A DNA stretch of 15,431 nt from NCBI GenBank assembly GCA_029945985.1, contig JAQSDP010000438.1, forward strand, positions 1 through 15,431, written 5' to 3'. Below, in pieces: positions 1-7,175 of the stretch (position 1 is its first letter; every line of letters begins with the position of its first letter). This stretch comes from a bacterium. GTDB taxonomy: Bacteria > Acidobacteriota > Blastocatellia > Pyrinomonadales > Pyrinomonadaceae. The notes beneath the pieces were generated by a model that saw nothing but the letters and a program-made list of their open reading frames with translations, made no database searches and was not told the origin of the DNA. A program made the translations under genes and the position numbers.

Positions 1-547
1 TCTGCACCAGCTTGCCGAGCTTAAGACCGCGGGTGTTCATCAACGTCAGCAGGACGATCATGACAATGCCGAGGAGTTGTGCGGTTGAGAGTGAGAAGGC
101 GTAGCTTGAGGAGATCTTGGTAGGCTCGATGATGTAGTTCGATTCAGAGATCCACGGGATCAGCAACCCAGTAAACCGTCCAAACGCGACTGCGACCGCC
201 GCGATCGTCGCGGTTTGGATCACCAAAAACAGTGTCCAGCCGTAAAGAAATCCCCAGAACGGCGAATAGGCTTCTCGAAGATAAACGTACTGGCCGCCGG
301 CTTTTGGCATCATCGCGGCAAGTTCGCCATACGACAACGCGGCTCCAACCGTGAGCAAGCCGGTAATTAGCCACACGACCAGTAGCCATCCGGGCGAGCC
401 GACCTGTCTAGCGATGTCGGCGGAAACGATGAAAATGCCCGAACCGATCATCGATCCGGCGACGATCATCGTCGAATCGAGCAGGCCAAGTCCGCGAACG
501 AAGCCTTCGTTTGATCGTTGTTCGACTTCAGCATCGTCTGTTGCCAT
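1..547 (-). CDS. APC-superfamily amino acid permease, N-terminal part (cut by window edge)
   Basis: The first 182 codons of a membrane amino acid transporter are read here; the gene continues beyond base 1. It starts MATDDAEVEQ, then GLGLLDSTMIVAGSMIGSGI, which is the APC-superfamily TM1 with the unwound GSMIGSGIF segment that binds the substrate amino and carboxylate groups. TM2 carries SYGELAAMMPKAGGQYVYLR, the hallmark of LAT/SteT-like exchangers and related permeases (E.AAM.P.aGGqYvyLr), and WGFLYGWTLFLV follows in TM3. The ATG at 547 is the only reasonable start: no ATG, GTG or TTG lies in frame before the upstream stop at 608-610. There is no convincing Shine-Dalgarno. A promoter-like pair at 650-677 would give a leader of about 95 nt. 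The class is secure; the substrate cannot be set from the fragment. Confidence 0.9.
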   Translation of the reverse strand, partial: MATDDAEVEQRSNEGFVRGLGLLDSTMIVAGSMIGSGIFIVSADIARQVGSPGWLLVVWLITGLLTVGAALSYGELAAMMPKAGGQYVYLREAYSPFWGFLYGWTLFLVIQTATIAAVAVAFGRFTGLLIPWISESNYIIEPTKISSSYAFSLSTAQLLGIVMIVLLTLMNTRGLKLGKLVQ

Positions 548-649
548 ATGGTAGTCCGGCGGGTTACCGGCAGACTCGGGCGAGATGCTCCGAGTACGAT
601 CTCTCCGTTAAATTATCAGTCGATCAGAGAGGCAAGAATATCGTGGCTA

Positions 650-677
650 ATTATACGTTTCCTCTACCCCTTGTCGA
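650..677 (-). promoter_or_regulatory. Predicted sigma70-type promoter for the partial APC permease
   Basis: On the minus strand TCGACA (672-677) is followed after 16 bp by a perfect TATAAT (650-655). It lies just beyond the terminator of the neighbouring AGCS gene, so the permease should be transcribed independently. Transcription would begin near 643 and leave a leader of about 95 nt. That leader contains short complementary segments, for example CTCGG/CCGAG near 577-597. Confidence 0.6.
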
Positions 678-708
678 GCCTTCACCCCCAAAAAGGGGGA
701 ACAAAATG

Positions 709-737
709 AAAAGGAGCCGAGATGCTCGACTCCTTTT
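709..737 (-). terminator. Rho-independent terminator of the AGCS symporter gene
   Basis: Read on the minus strand, AAAAGGAGTCGAG, a 3-nt loop and CTCGGCTCCTTTT form a 13-bp stem with one G-U wobble, ending in a T-run. It lies 23 bp after the symporter stop codon. On the plus strand the wobble becomes a C-A mismatch, so minus-strand use is favoured. A second small hairpin (five C, five A, five G) sits further downstream at 685-699. Confidence 0.8.
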
Positions 738-759
738 CAAGATCTAGACCGGCAAAATC

Positions 760-2400
760 CTATGCCTTCCCGATCGCTTTCAGATATCGAGACAACTCCT
801 CACGTACTTTTGGGAACAGGAAGAACAGGCCGATCATGTTCGGGAATACCATCGCAAGGATCATTGCATCGGAGAATGCTATTACCGAATTGAGCGATGC
901 CGCCGCACCGATCACCGTGAAGATGCAGAAAAGCACCTTGAATGAAAGGTCCGCCGCCGCCGAACGTCCGAACAGATATTTCCACGCCTGCAGTCCGTAG
1001 TATGACCACGAGATCAGGGTAGAGAACGCGAACAAAACGACCGCAACGGTCAACACGGCATTGAAGCCGGGGATCACGTCGTTGTATGCGCGAGCGGTGA
1101 GGTCAACTCCATTGACCGCCTGGCCGTCGATCATCACGCTGCCGTTGATACCGCCGTACTGAAAGTAGCCATCAATATTGAACAGGACGATCACGATCGC
1201 GGTCATCGTACAGATAACCACTGTATCAATGAACGGTTCGAGAAGTGCAACGATGCCTTCGCTAGCCGGGTACTTCGTCCTCACGGCCGAGTGAGCGATC
1301 GCCGCCGACCCGGCGCCGGCTTCATTCGAGAAAGCGGCACGTCTGAATCCCTGAATGATCACGCCGGCCACCCCGCCAACGGCCGCAGTCGGTGTAAACG
1401 CTCCCGAAATGATCTGGCCGATAGCCGCAGGGATCTCGGTGAAGTGAAATAGGATGATGACGAGCGAAGCGAGAATATAGATGATCGCCATAAAGGGGAC
1501 CAGCTTCTCGGTAACGTTCGCGATTCGCTTAATGCCGCCGATGATCACGACGGCGACCAGGATGGCCATTATGATGCCAATGATAGTTCTGGTGGCTCCG
1601 CCGTCCGTACCCAGCAGCGTCGTGATCTGGGTCGTCGCCTGATTCGCCTGGAACGCGTTACCACCGCCGAATGATCCGCCGATACAAAATACGGCGAAAA
1701 CAACGGCGATCACCTTTCCGAAACCAGCCATCTTGATGTCCGCGAACCCGCGTGAAAGGTAGTACATCGGACCGCCGTGAACGGTGCCGTTTGCATCGAT
1801 GTCTCGATACTTAACACCCAGCGTACATTCGACGAACTTTGACGACATTCCCAAAAGTCCGGCAACGATCATCCAGAATGTCGCACCGGGTCCGCCGATG
1901 CCGATCGCAACCGCCACACCAGCGATGTTCCCCAATCCGACAGTGCCCGAGACCGCGGTAGCAAGAGCCTGAAAGTGATTAACCTCGCCGTGATGGCTCT
2001 CGTCCTTGATGGTTCGGACGATATCGCCTTCCTCAGTCATTTCGACCTCAGCGTTCGGTATCGAATGCGGTTCGGTGTGCTCAGGATCAGCCGCCATCTC
2101 AATGTCGTCGTACTTTCCGCGGACGACATTGATAGCCAACCCGAAGCGCCGGATATTGACGAAGCCGAAAGCGATGGTGAAGAACAATGCTCCGCCGATC
2201 AAGAGGTACAGGATGATCGGAATATTGAACGGGGCCGGAACCGGCATCGGGTAGAAGACCAACCATTCAAACCACGTTGCAACGGGCTGAAAAGCCTCGT
2301 CAATGCGCTGGTCGATACCGCGCTCCTGTGCGAACGCGAGGCCCGGAAACGCCGCGAAAATGGCAACGAACAATGTAAATCGGATGAGTCTATCTTTCAT
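760..2400 (-). CDS. Alanine/glycine:cation symporter (AGCS family, AlsT/DagA-like)
   Basis: Inner-membrane Na+- (or H+-) coupled importer of small neutral amino acids such as alanine or glycine. Family motifs are clear: NHFQALATAVSGTVGLGNIAGVAVAI at about 141-166, whose central part lines the substrate/cation site; the signature GGPGATFWM (169-177); and AAFSNEAGAGSAAIAHSAVR (355-374). About eleven hydrophobic segments are present. The N-terminus (residues 1-24, ending GLAFA) looks like a cleavable signal peptide or extra membrane segment, making the protein 546 aa against roughly 450-490 for many family members. An acidic, His-containing stretch at about 97-140 precedes the HFQAL motif. The ATG has a GAGGTG ribosome binding site 5 nt upstream. 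The gene has its own promoter (2496-2524) and terminator (709-737) and is divergent from the decarboxylase gene. The family is certain; the exact substrate is inferred. Confidence 0.95.
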   Translation of the reverse strand: MKDRLIRFTLFVAIFAAFPGLAFAQERGIDQRIDEAFQPVATWFEWLVFYPMPVPAPFNIPIILYLLIGGALFFTIAFGFVNIRRFGLAINVVRGKYDDIEMAADPEHTEPHSIPNAEVEMTEEGDIVRTIKDESHHGEVNHFQALATAVSGTVGLGNIAGVAVAIGIGGPGATFWMIVAGLLGMSSKFVECTLGVKYRDIDANGTVHGGPMYYLSRGFADIKMAGFGKVIAVVFAVFCIGGSFGGGNAFQANQATTQITTLLGTDGGATRTIIGIIMAILVAVVIIGGIKRIANVTEKLVPFMAIIYILASLVIILFHFTEIPAAIGQIISGAFTPTAAVGGVAGVIIQGFRRAAFSNEAGAGSAAIAHSAVRTKYPASEGIVALLEPFIDTVVICTMTAIVIVLFNIDGYFQYGGINGSVMIDGQAVNGVDLTARAYNDVIPGFNAVLTVAVVLFAFSTLISWSYYGLQAWKYLFGRSAAADLSFKVLFCIFTVIGAAASLNSVIAFSDAMILAMVFPNMIGLFFLFPKVREELSRYLKAIGKA

Positions 2401-2433
2401 CTACACCTCGAATCGAAATTTTTTCTGCTCTTT

Positions 2434-2446
2434 ACCGGCGACCGGT
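2434..2446 (-). promoter_or_regulatory. Hairpin in the AGCS leader with an alternative pairing partner
   Basis: The plus strand reads ACCGG-CGA-CCGGT, so the minus-strand transcript can fold a 5-bp GC-rich stem about 35 nt before the ATG. A further CCGGT in the minus-strand leader (near 2460-2464) could pair with the same ACCGG instead, giving two mutually exclusive stems. A regulatory role is speculative; no known riboswitch class is recognised. Confidence 0.25.
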
Positions 2447-2495
2447 TTTGCGGGGCACGTACCGGGGAAAAAGGCACGCTGTGATTTATCCGAGA

Positions 2496-2524
2496 ATTAT
2501 ACCCGATTTAGATAGCGTGTCTAA
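2496..2524 (-). promoter_or_regulatory. Predicted sigma70 promoter of the AGCS symporter gene
   Basis: On the minus strand TTAGAC (2519-2524), a 17-bp spacer and a perfect TATAAT (2496-2501). Transcription would begin near 2489, giving a leader of about 89 nt. The -35 box lies only about 30 bp from the ATG of the divergent decarboxylase gene, so the two promoters must overlap or abut, which allows joint regulation. Confidence 0.75.
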
Positions 2525-2555
2525 CACTCCTCGGCTAATATCGTCGGTAATTGTT

Positions 2556-3992
2556 ATGAATGAAAAGAATTCGCCATCGGCGCTCGGCGATATGCCGAAG
2601 GAAGATTTTCGACGGTTCGGCCACGCGATCGTTGATCGCATTGCGGACTATTTCGAGGAGATGGAGAATCTCCCCGTGCTATCGCAGATCGAGCCGGGCT
2701 CGCTTCGGGGTGCGCTGCCTGATTCGCCGCCGGAGGCTGGTGAGGATTTCGGGGACGTTTTGAGCGATGTCGACCAATTGATCTTGCCGGCGGTGACGCA
2801 TTGGAATCACCCCAATTTTCATGGGCTTTTCTCAACATCCACATCATCCGTAGGCGTATTCGGCGAGATGTTCGCGGCAGCGTTCGATATGAAGGCGATG
2901 CTTTGGCGGACGGCTCCGGCTTCGACCGAACTCGAGGACGTCGTGCTCGACTGGCTGCGGCAGATGATGGGCTTGCCCGACCACTTCGAGGGGATCATCT
3001 ACGACACCGCGTCGGTCTCAACGATGCACGCGATAGCCGCGGCCCGCGAACGAGCGGGACTGAACGTCCGCGAACTTGGCATGAGCGGGCGCGAGGACCT
3101 GCCGCTAATGTGTGTCTATGCAAGTGAACACGTTCACTCATCTATCGATAAGGCGTGCATCACGCTCGGCCTCGGAACGCGGAGTTTGCGGAAGATCGCG
3201 GTGAACGATCGGTTCGAGATGATACCGGAAGCGTTGTCCGCCGCGATCGAGGAGGACATTGAGGCCGGATACGTCCCGATCTGCGTGATCCCGACGATCG
3301 GTACGACGTCTTCGTCGAGCGTAGATCCGGTCGATGCGATAGCGGATATCTGCGAAAAGCACGGTATCTGGCTCCACGTAGATACGGCGTATGCCGGTTC
3401 GGCGGCGATCCTGCCCGAGATGCACCATTACTTCAAAGGTTGCGAGCGGGCTGATTCGATCGTCACGAATCCGCACAAATGGCTTTTCACGCCGTTCGAT
3501 CTCTCCGTTCTCTATTGTCGCGATCTTGGCGATCTGAAACAGGCGTTCTCGATCGTACCTGAGTATCTAAAGACCAATGATGAGTCGGGTGTAAAGAACG
3601 GGATGGATTACGGGATTCAGCTTGGCAGGCGATTCCGTGCGCTGAAGCTGTGGTTTGTGATCCGATATTTCGGACGCGAAGGTCTTATTGATCGAATTCG
3701 AGATCACTGCCGGCTTGCCCGGCTATTTGCGTCGTGGGTTGAGGATTCGCCAAACTTCGAACTGCTGGCTCCGGTTCCCTTTGCCCTTGTATGTTTTCGA
3801 GCGTGTCCATCAGGTGTCGATCTGGACGCGCTTAATGAGCGGATAATGAACGAGATCAACGCCTCGGGCGACGCCTATCTCTCGCATACCAAGCTTAACG
3901 GCATATTTACACTCCGCTTATCCGTTGGCAGCATCCGGGTCGAGGAACGGCATTTAAGAAAGATTTGGGACATTTTAAATAACCGTATATAG
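2556..3992 (+). CDS. Group II PLP-dependent amino acid decarboxylase (aromatic-L-amino-acid decarboxylase type)
   Basis: Cytosolic pyridoxal-phosphate enzyme predicted to remove the carboxyl group of an L-amino acid, most likely an aromatic one, giving an amine and CO2. From the ATG at 2556 it has 478 aa, the usual length. Visible motifs: THWNHPNFHGLF (81-92, substrate pocket), His194 in EHVHSS (stacks on the PLP ring), Asp276 in HVDTAYAG (binds the pyridine nitrogen), and Lys308 in TNPHKWLF (Schiff-base lysine). Tyr337 in PEYLKT aligns with the catalytic-loop tyrosine of animal DDC, whose change to Phe is associated with aldehyde synthases, so decarboxylase activity is favoured. LGRRFRALKLWFVIRYFG (356-373) is also typical. 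An in-frame ATG at 2448 exists, but the 36 residues it adds are not family-like and lie in the promoter region. There is no clear Shine-Dalgarno; TAATAT at 2536-2541 could be a -10 giving a very short leader. Substrate is not determined. Confidence 0.93.
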   Translation: MNEKNSPSALGDMPKEDFRRFGHAIVDRIADYFEEMENLPVLSQIEPGSLRGALPDSPPEAGEDFGDVLSDVDQLILPAVTHWNHPNFHGLFSTSTSSVGVFGEMFAAAFDMKAMLWRTAPASTELEDVVLDWLRQMMGLPDHFEGIIYDTASVSTMHAIAAARERAGLNVRELGMSGREDLPLMCVYASEHVHSSIDKACITLGLGTRSLRKIAVNDRFEMIPEALSAAIEEDIEAGYVPICVIPTIGTTSSSSVDPVDAIADICEKHGIWLHVDTAYAGSAAILPEMHHYFKGCERADSIVTNPHKWLFTPFDLSVLYCRDLGDLKQAFSIVPEYLKTNDESGVKNGMDYGIQLGRRFRALKLWFVIRYFGREGLIDRIRDHCRLARLFASWVEDSPNFELLAPVPFALVCFRACPSGVDLDALNERIMNEINASGDAYLSHTKLNGIFTLRLSVGSIRVEERHLRKIWDILNNRI

Positions 3993-4051
3993 TATCGATT
4001 GGAAGTTTCACCCGACTTCTCCCTCAAAAATTTGAATCATTCTCGAACGAT

Positions 4052-4990
4052 ATGAAAAGATCTGTTTTCGTTTTGTGTCTGGCATTCGTGTTTGCTGCAA
4101 CCGCCTTGGGGCAAACTGCCCAGCTTCATCTTGAAAAAGGCAACGCATTCTACAAGAACAAGCAGTATAGTCTTGCGATAGCTGAGTTCGACCTAGCTAT
4201 AAAGTTGCAGCCGACCGCTCCGCAGCCCTGGTATAACCGAGGGCAAGCTAATTTCTACTTGGGAAACTATTCGCGCGCCATAGCCGATTATTCGCAGTCA
4301 CTCGTGCTTCAGCCGAACTCTACCGATGCTCTGTTTCAACGCGGGCTCTCTTATAACAAAAACAAGCAGCATGACCTTGCGATCGCTGACTATACGCGCG
4401 GACTTGCGCTCGTGCCGAACGACTCCCAGTTCTATTACAACCGCGGAATAGCTTATGCCGACAAAGATCTTTTGGATCTTGCCCTTTCGGATTACAACAA
4501 GGCGATCAATCTGAATCCCAACTACATGAAGGCGTTCGTGAATCGGAGCAGCGTTTACTTTAGGCAGAAAAGGAATGATGTGGCGCTCGCGGATATCAGC
4601 AGGGCGATCCAACTTGATGGAACGTATGTAGAGGCCTGGAACAACCGGGCGGTGATCTATAACACGACCTCCCTGCCGGATCTGGCGATCGCCGACCTTA
4701 ATAAGGCGATTTCGCTGGATCCGAATCGACCGAAGCTATATCTGGATCGAAGCATTTCCTACAACAAGAAGAAGCAGAACGACCTCGCCATCGCGGATCT
4801 GCATAGAGCTATAGCGTTAGATCCTAAGTACCTCAACGCCTTCATTATGCGCGGTGCGATCTATTTCGACACCAAGCAGTACGAACTCTCTCGCACGGAT
4901 ATAAATAAGGTTCTGCAACTCTCGCCAGGACATAAATTCGCGAGCGACATCCTCGTCAAACTCAACGCTCTACCCAAGCCAGCAATGTAG
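4052..4990 (+). CDS. Exported tetratricopeptide-repeat protein, eight TPRs
   Basis: A 312-aa protein with a signal peptide (MKRSVFVLCLAFVFAATALG, cleavage probably after residue 20) followed by eight consecutive TPR units of exactly 34 residues each, from 23 to 294, with no gaps, and an 18-residue tail (295-312). Each unit carries the pattern (W/Y/F)-x-x-R-G/S-x-x-Y ... D-L-A-I-A-D-(Y/L)-x-(K/R)-A-I-x-L-x-P. Such solenoids bind other proteins; in the periplasm or outer envelope they act as scaffolds. No enzymatic domain is present, so function cannot be assigned. It stands alone, 59 bp after the decarboxylase and 73 bp before the thioredoxin gene, and no obvious Shine-Dalgarno precedes the ATG. 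Localisation is inferred from the signal peptide. Confidence 0.9.
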   Translation: MKRSVFVLCLAFVFAATALGQTAQLHLEKGNAFYKNKQYSLAIAEFDLAIKLQPTAPQPWYNRGQANFYLGNYSRAIADYSQSLVLQPNSTDALFQRGLSYNKNKQHDLAIADYTRGLALVPNDSQFYYNRGIAYADKDLLDLALSDYNKAINLNPNYMKAFVNRSSVYFRQKRNDVALADISRAIQLDGTYVEAWNNRAVIYNTTSLPDLAIADLNKAISLDPNRPKLYLDRSISYNKKKQNDLAIADLHRAIALDPKYLNAFIMRGAIYFDTKQYELSRTDINKVLQLSPGHKFASDILVKLNALPKPAM

Positions 4991-5040
4991 ATGAACAAAA
5001 CGTTTTCCCTGGCGCGGCGACCGTTTATTTCGGCCGACGC

Positions 5041-5060
5041 CTCGATGTTTTACAATCGAG
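5041..5060 (+). promoter_or_regulatory. -10-like box inside an inverted repeat upstream of thioredoxin
   Basis: TACAAT at 5051-5056 is followed by 7 nt and then the ATG at 5064, which would place transcription start at or next to the start codon (leaderless mRNA). The box overlaps a perfect 6-bp inverted repeat, CTCGAT (5041-5046) and ATCGAG (5055-5060), a possible operator. No good -35 is seen 17 bp upstream, so the promoter call is tentative. Confidence 0.4.
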
Positions 5061-5063
5061 AGT

Positions 5064-5507
5064 ATGGCGAACGGCTTAGTGATCAAATGTGTAAGCTGCG
5101 GTGCTAAGAACCGCGTTCAGCCGCATGCGGCAGTCGAAAGGAAGCCGATATGCGGCAAGTGCGGCGTGATCTTACCGGCACCCTCAATGGAACCGGTGAT
5201 CGTCACGGATGCGAACTTCGCAGAGCTGGTTGAAGGCTCCCCGACGGCGGTACTCCTCGATCTGTGGGCGGCCTGGTGCGGTCCGTGCCGAATCCTCGCC
5301 CCAACGATCGAAGCTCTCGCACGTGAACTTGCCGGCCGCGTAGTCGTTGGGAAGCTCGATGTGGATGCGAATCAGCGGACCGCGGCTCGCTTCGGCGTGC
5401 AGAGCATACCAACGCTGATGATTGTGAAAGACGGGCGAGAGGTCGACCGCCTCGTAGGCCTGCAGTCGCGTGAGGCGATCTTACAGCGATTGAAAGCCTA
5501 TCTCTAG
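5064..5507 (+). CDS. trxC: Thioredoxin 2 type, with N-terminal zinc ribbon (TrxC-like)
   Basis: Cytosolic thiol-disulfide reductase that reduces protein disulfides using electrons from thioredoxin reductase. The 147-aa protein begins with a zinc-binding module, Cys9-x-x-Cys12 and Cys30-x-x-Cys33, as in E. coli Trx2. A standard thioredoxin fold follows, with the active site W71-C72-G73-P74-C75 in DLWAAWCGPCR and the cis-proline at P116 in QSIPTLMIVKDG. Trx2-type proteins are linked to oxidative stress and redox-sensitive zinc release, known from the family and not shown here. The ATG at 5064 is preceded by a -10-like TACAAT only 7 nt away, suggesting a leaderless transcript. The stop is 2 nt from that of the opposing MFS gene. 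The symbol is by family resemblance. Confidence 0.93.
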   Translation: MANGLVIKCVSCGAKNRVQPHAAVERKPICGKCGVILPAPSMEPVIVTDANFAELVEGSPTAVLLDLWAAWCGPCRILAPTIEALARELAGRVVVGKLDVDANQRTAARFGVQSIPTLMIVKDGREVDRLVGLQSREAILQRLKAYL

Positions 5508-5509
5508 GT

Positions 5510-7024
5510 CTACTTCTCGTCTCGCATTTCGTCCCAGATGCGGTGGCCGTGCGTTTCCCGCAGGAAGATCGCCCCGATGACGAAAGTGATCCCTGCAATG
5601 ATCATCGGATAATATAATCCCGCGTAAATATTGCCGGTCTGGGCGATAAGCGAGACCCCGATCAGCGGCAGCAGCCCGCCGAATACGCCGTTGCCGATGT
5701 GATACGGCAGCGACAGTGCCGTATATCGTATTTTCGCCGGAAACGCCTCTACCAGATAAGCCGCGATCGGGCCGTAGACCATCGTCACCCAAAACACCTG
5801 AACGAACACTAACAGGACCAGCACTCGTACGGCCGGATCAGCGATTAGATTGGCGACGCTCGTAAACGGGATGACTTTCTCAGCAGGTTTGAGCGCACCG
5901 TCCTCTCCGATCGTCTGCGGGGTAAGCGAGGTCGCACCCGTTACGGGATTTGCCTGCGAGCTTGCCGTAACGACGTTAGACCCTGCCGCGGACTGCATGG
6001 CTGTGTAGATCGGGATGTATGTCAGCATCGCGAGCAAGCATCCAGCAAGAATTATCCACTTGCGGCCGACGCGGTCGCTCAAGGCTCCCCAGAAAACAAA
6101 GAACGGCATAGCAAGCAGCAATGCGATCGCAACAATGTATTGCGATGACACCGTATTAACGTTCAGTATCGTCTGCAGATAAAAGAGTGCGAAGAACTGG
6201 CCCGCATACCACACGACGCCCTGCCCGGCGGTTGCTCCGAAGAGCGATATCAGAACGATCTTCAGATTCTTCCATTTCGTAAACGCCTCGATCAAAGGGT
6301 TGGCCGATGTCATCCCGGAGGATTTCACCTGCTGAAAGATCGGAGATTCCTCCATCCGAAGTCGAATGTATAGCGAGACAACGACGAGCAGTATCGAGAC
6401 GAGAAAGGGTATTCGCCAGCCGCTGATCGTCCCGGCTTTACCGGCAAACTGTTCTGGCGTCATCATGTTTTGAACGACGAGGATCACCATCAGAGACATG
6501 AACAGTCCAAGGGTTGCCGTGATCTGAATGAACGAAGTATAAAAACCGCGTTTGTTATCCGGAACGTGCTCGGCAACGTAGACGGCGGCGCCGCCATATT
6601 CGCCCCCCAGCGCAAGGCCTTGAAGAACCCGCACAAGCAGCAGGATGATCGGCGCGGCCCAGCCAATGACTTCATAGGTCGGCAGAAATCCGATGATCGC
6701 GGTGGCACCGCCCATGATCAGCAGCGTTACGAGAAAGGCGTACTTCCGGCCAACGACATCGCCGATCCGCCCAAAGAAAAGTGCTCCGAACGGGCGGACA
6801 ACGAATCCGACGGCGAACGTTGCTAGATAAGCGATGTAAGCGAAGGTGTCGTTGCCCGGTGGATAGAACAGCGGGGCAATGATCGGTGCCAGGCTGCCGA
6901 ATATATAGAAGTCATACCACTCGATCACCGTGCCGAGTGACGACGCGCCGATCACCTGCCAGATCTTTCTCTTCGACACATGGTCGTTATAAAACGCCCC
7001 AAGATCACCCTTCGTTTCAGTCAT
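5510..7024 (-). CDS. MFS transporter of the metabolite:H+ symporter (MHS) family
   Basis: Twelve-helix inner-membrane proton symporter for a small organic solute; known MHS members carry proline/betaine, citrate, alpha-ketoglutarate or shikimate. Evidence: IGASSLGTVIEWYDFYIFG (25-43), the MFS motif A RIGDVVGRKYAF (86-97) and its second-half copy GALSDRVGRKW (313-323), and the MHS hallmark GGEYGGAAVYVAEHVPDNKRGFYTSF spanning about 140-165. Residues about 346-398 form a long Ser/Thr/Pro-rich loop, predicted non-cytoplasmic, that is extra relative to ProP- or KgtP-sized proteins. I chose ATG 7024 (504 aa): an AAGGA site lies about 11 nt upstream and the homology begins directly after it; an ATG at 7123 would add 33 residues that look non-coding and overlap the predicted promoter. 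Substrate is unknown. Confidence 0.9.
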   Translation of the reverse strand: MTETKGDLGAFYNDHVSKRKIWQVIGASSLGTVIEWYDFYIFGSLAPIIAPLFYPPGNDTFAYIAYLATFAVGFVVRPFGALFFGRIGDVVGRKYAFLVTLLIMGGATAIIGFLPTYEVIGWAAPIILLLVRVLQGLALGGEYGGAAVYVAEHVPDNKRGFYTSFIQITATLGLFMSLMVILVVQNMMTPEQFAGKAGTISGWRIPFLVSILLVVVSLYIRLRMEESPIFQQVKSSGMTSANPLIEAFTKWKNLKIVLISLFGATAGQGVVWYAGQFFALFYLQTILNVNTVSSQYIVAIALLLAMPFFVFWGALSDRVGRKWIILAGCLLAMLTYIPIYTAMQSAAGSNVVTASSQANPVTGATSLTPQTIGEDGALKPAEKVIPFTSVANLIADPAVRVLVLLVFVQVFWVTMVYGPIAAYLVEAFPAKIRYTALSLPYHIGNGVFGGLLPLIGVSLIAQTGNIYAGLYYPMIIAGITFVIGAIFLRETHGHRIWDEMRDEK

Positions 7025-7057
7025 CCGTATCGCTTTCCTTTCCCTGGTTGTTAAGTG

Positions 7058-7076
7058 CGCACGCCGCGCGCGTGCG
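7058..7076 (-). promoter_or_regulatory. GC-only hairpin in the MFS gene leader
   Basis: CGCACGC (7058-7064) and GCGTGCG (7070-7076) form a perfect 7-bp stem around a CGCGC loop, between the predicted promoter and the ribosome binding site. It is stable for its size and has no T-run, so it is not an intrinsic terminator. It could be a binding site or a leader structure; function is unknown. Confidence 0.35.
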
Positions 7077-7094
7077 TGAAATGAGTTGTCCGAT

Positions 7095-7123
7095 ATTACA
7101 CCAGCTTCGAGCCGCGTTATCAA
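7095..7123 (-). promoter_or_regulatory. Predicted promoter of the MFS transporter gene
   Basis: On the minus strand TTGATA (7118-7123), a 17-bp spacer and TGTAAT (7095-7100); an overlapping TAATAT offset by 2 bp (19-bp spacer) is an alternative. The start would be near 7088, with a leader of about 64 nt that contains the GC-only hairpin and the AAGGA ribosome binding site. Confidence 0.6.
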
Positions 7124-7175
7124 CGTAACTGCGTGTTATCGCTTGTGTTAGTGAGCTGTGTGGTATCGTTTAGCT

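Noticed and set aside
685..699. CCCCC-AAAAA-GGGGG hairpin as a separate terminator
   Set aside because: Only 5 bp of stem and no T-run directly after it on either strand; the adjacent 709-737 hairpin is a much better terminator.
1975..2484. A 169-codon plus-strand reading frame opposite the AGCS gene
   Set aside because: It is antisense to a clear AGCS coding region, its product is charged and low in recognisable motifs, and GC-rich codon use readily opens antisense frames.
2401..2489. Glycine riboswitch in the AGCS leader
   Set aside because: The leader is short and lacks the conserved glycine-aptamer core segments; only simple GC-rich stems are seen.
2448..2555. Longer N-terminus for the decarboxylase starting at ATG 2448
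   Set aside because: The added 36 residues overlap the divergent promoter of the AGCS gene and do not resemble the family; the 478-aa form from 2556 has the normal length.
7025..7123. Longer MFS start at ATG 7123
   Set aside because: It would run through the GC-only hairpin, the AAGGA site and part of the predicted promoter; family homology begins after the ATG at 7024.
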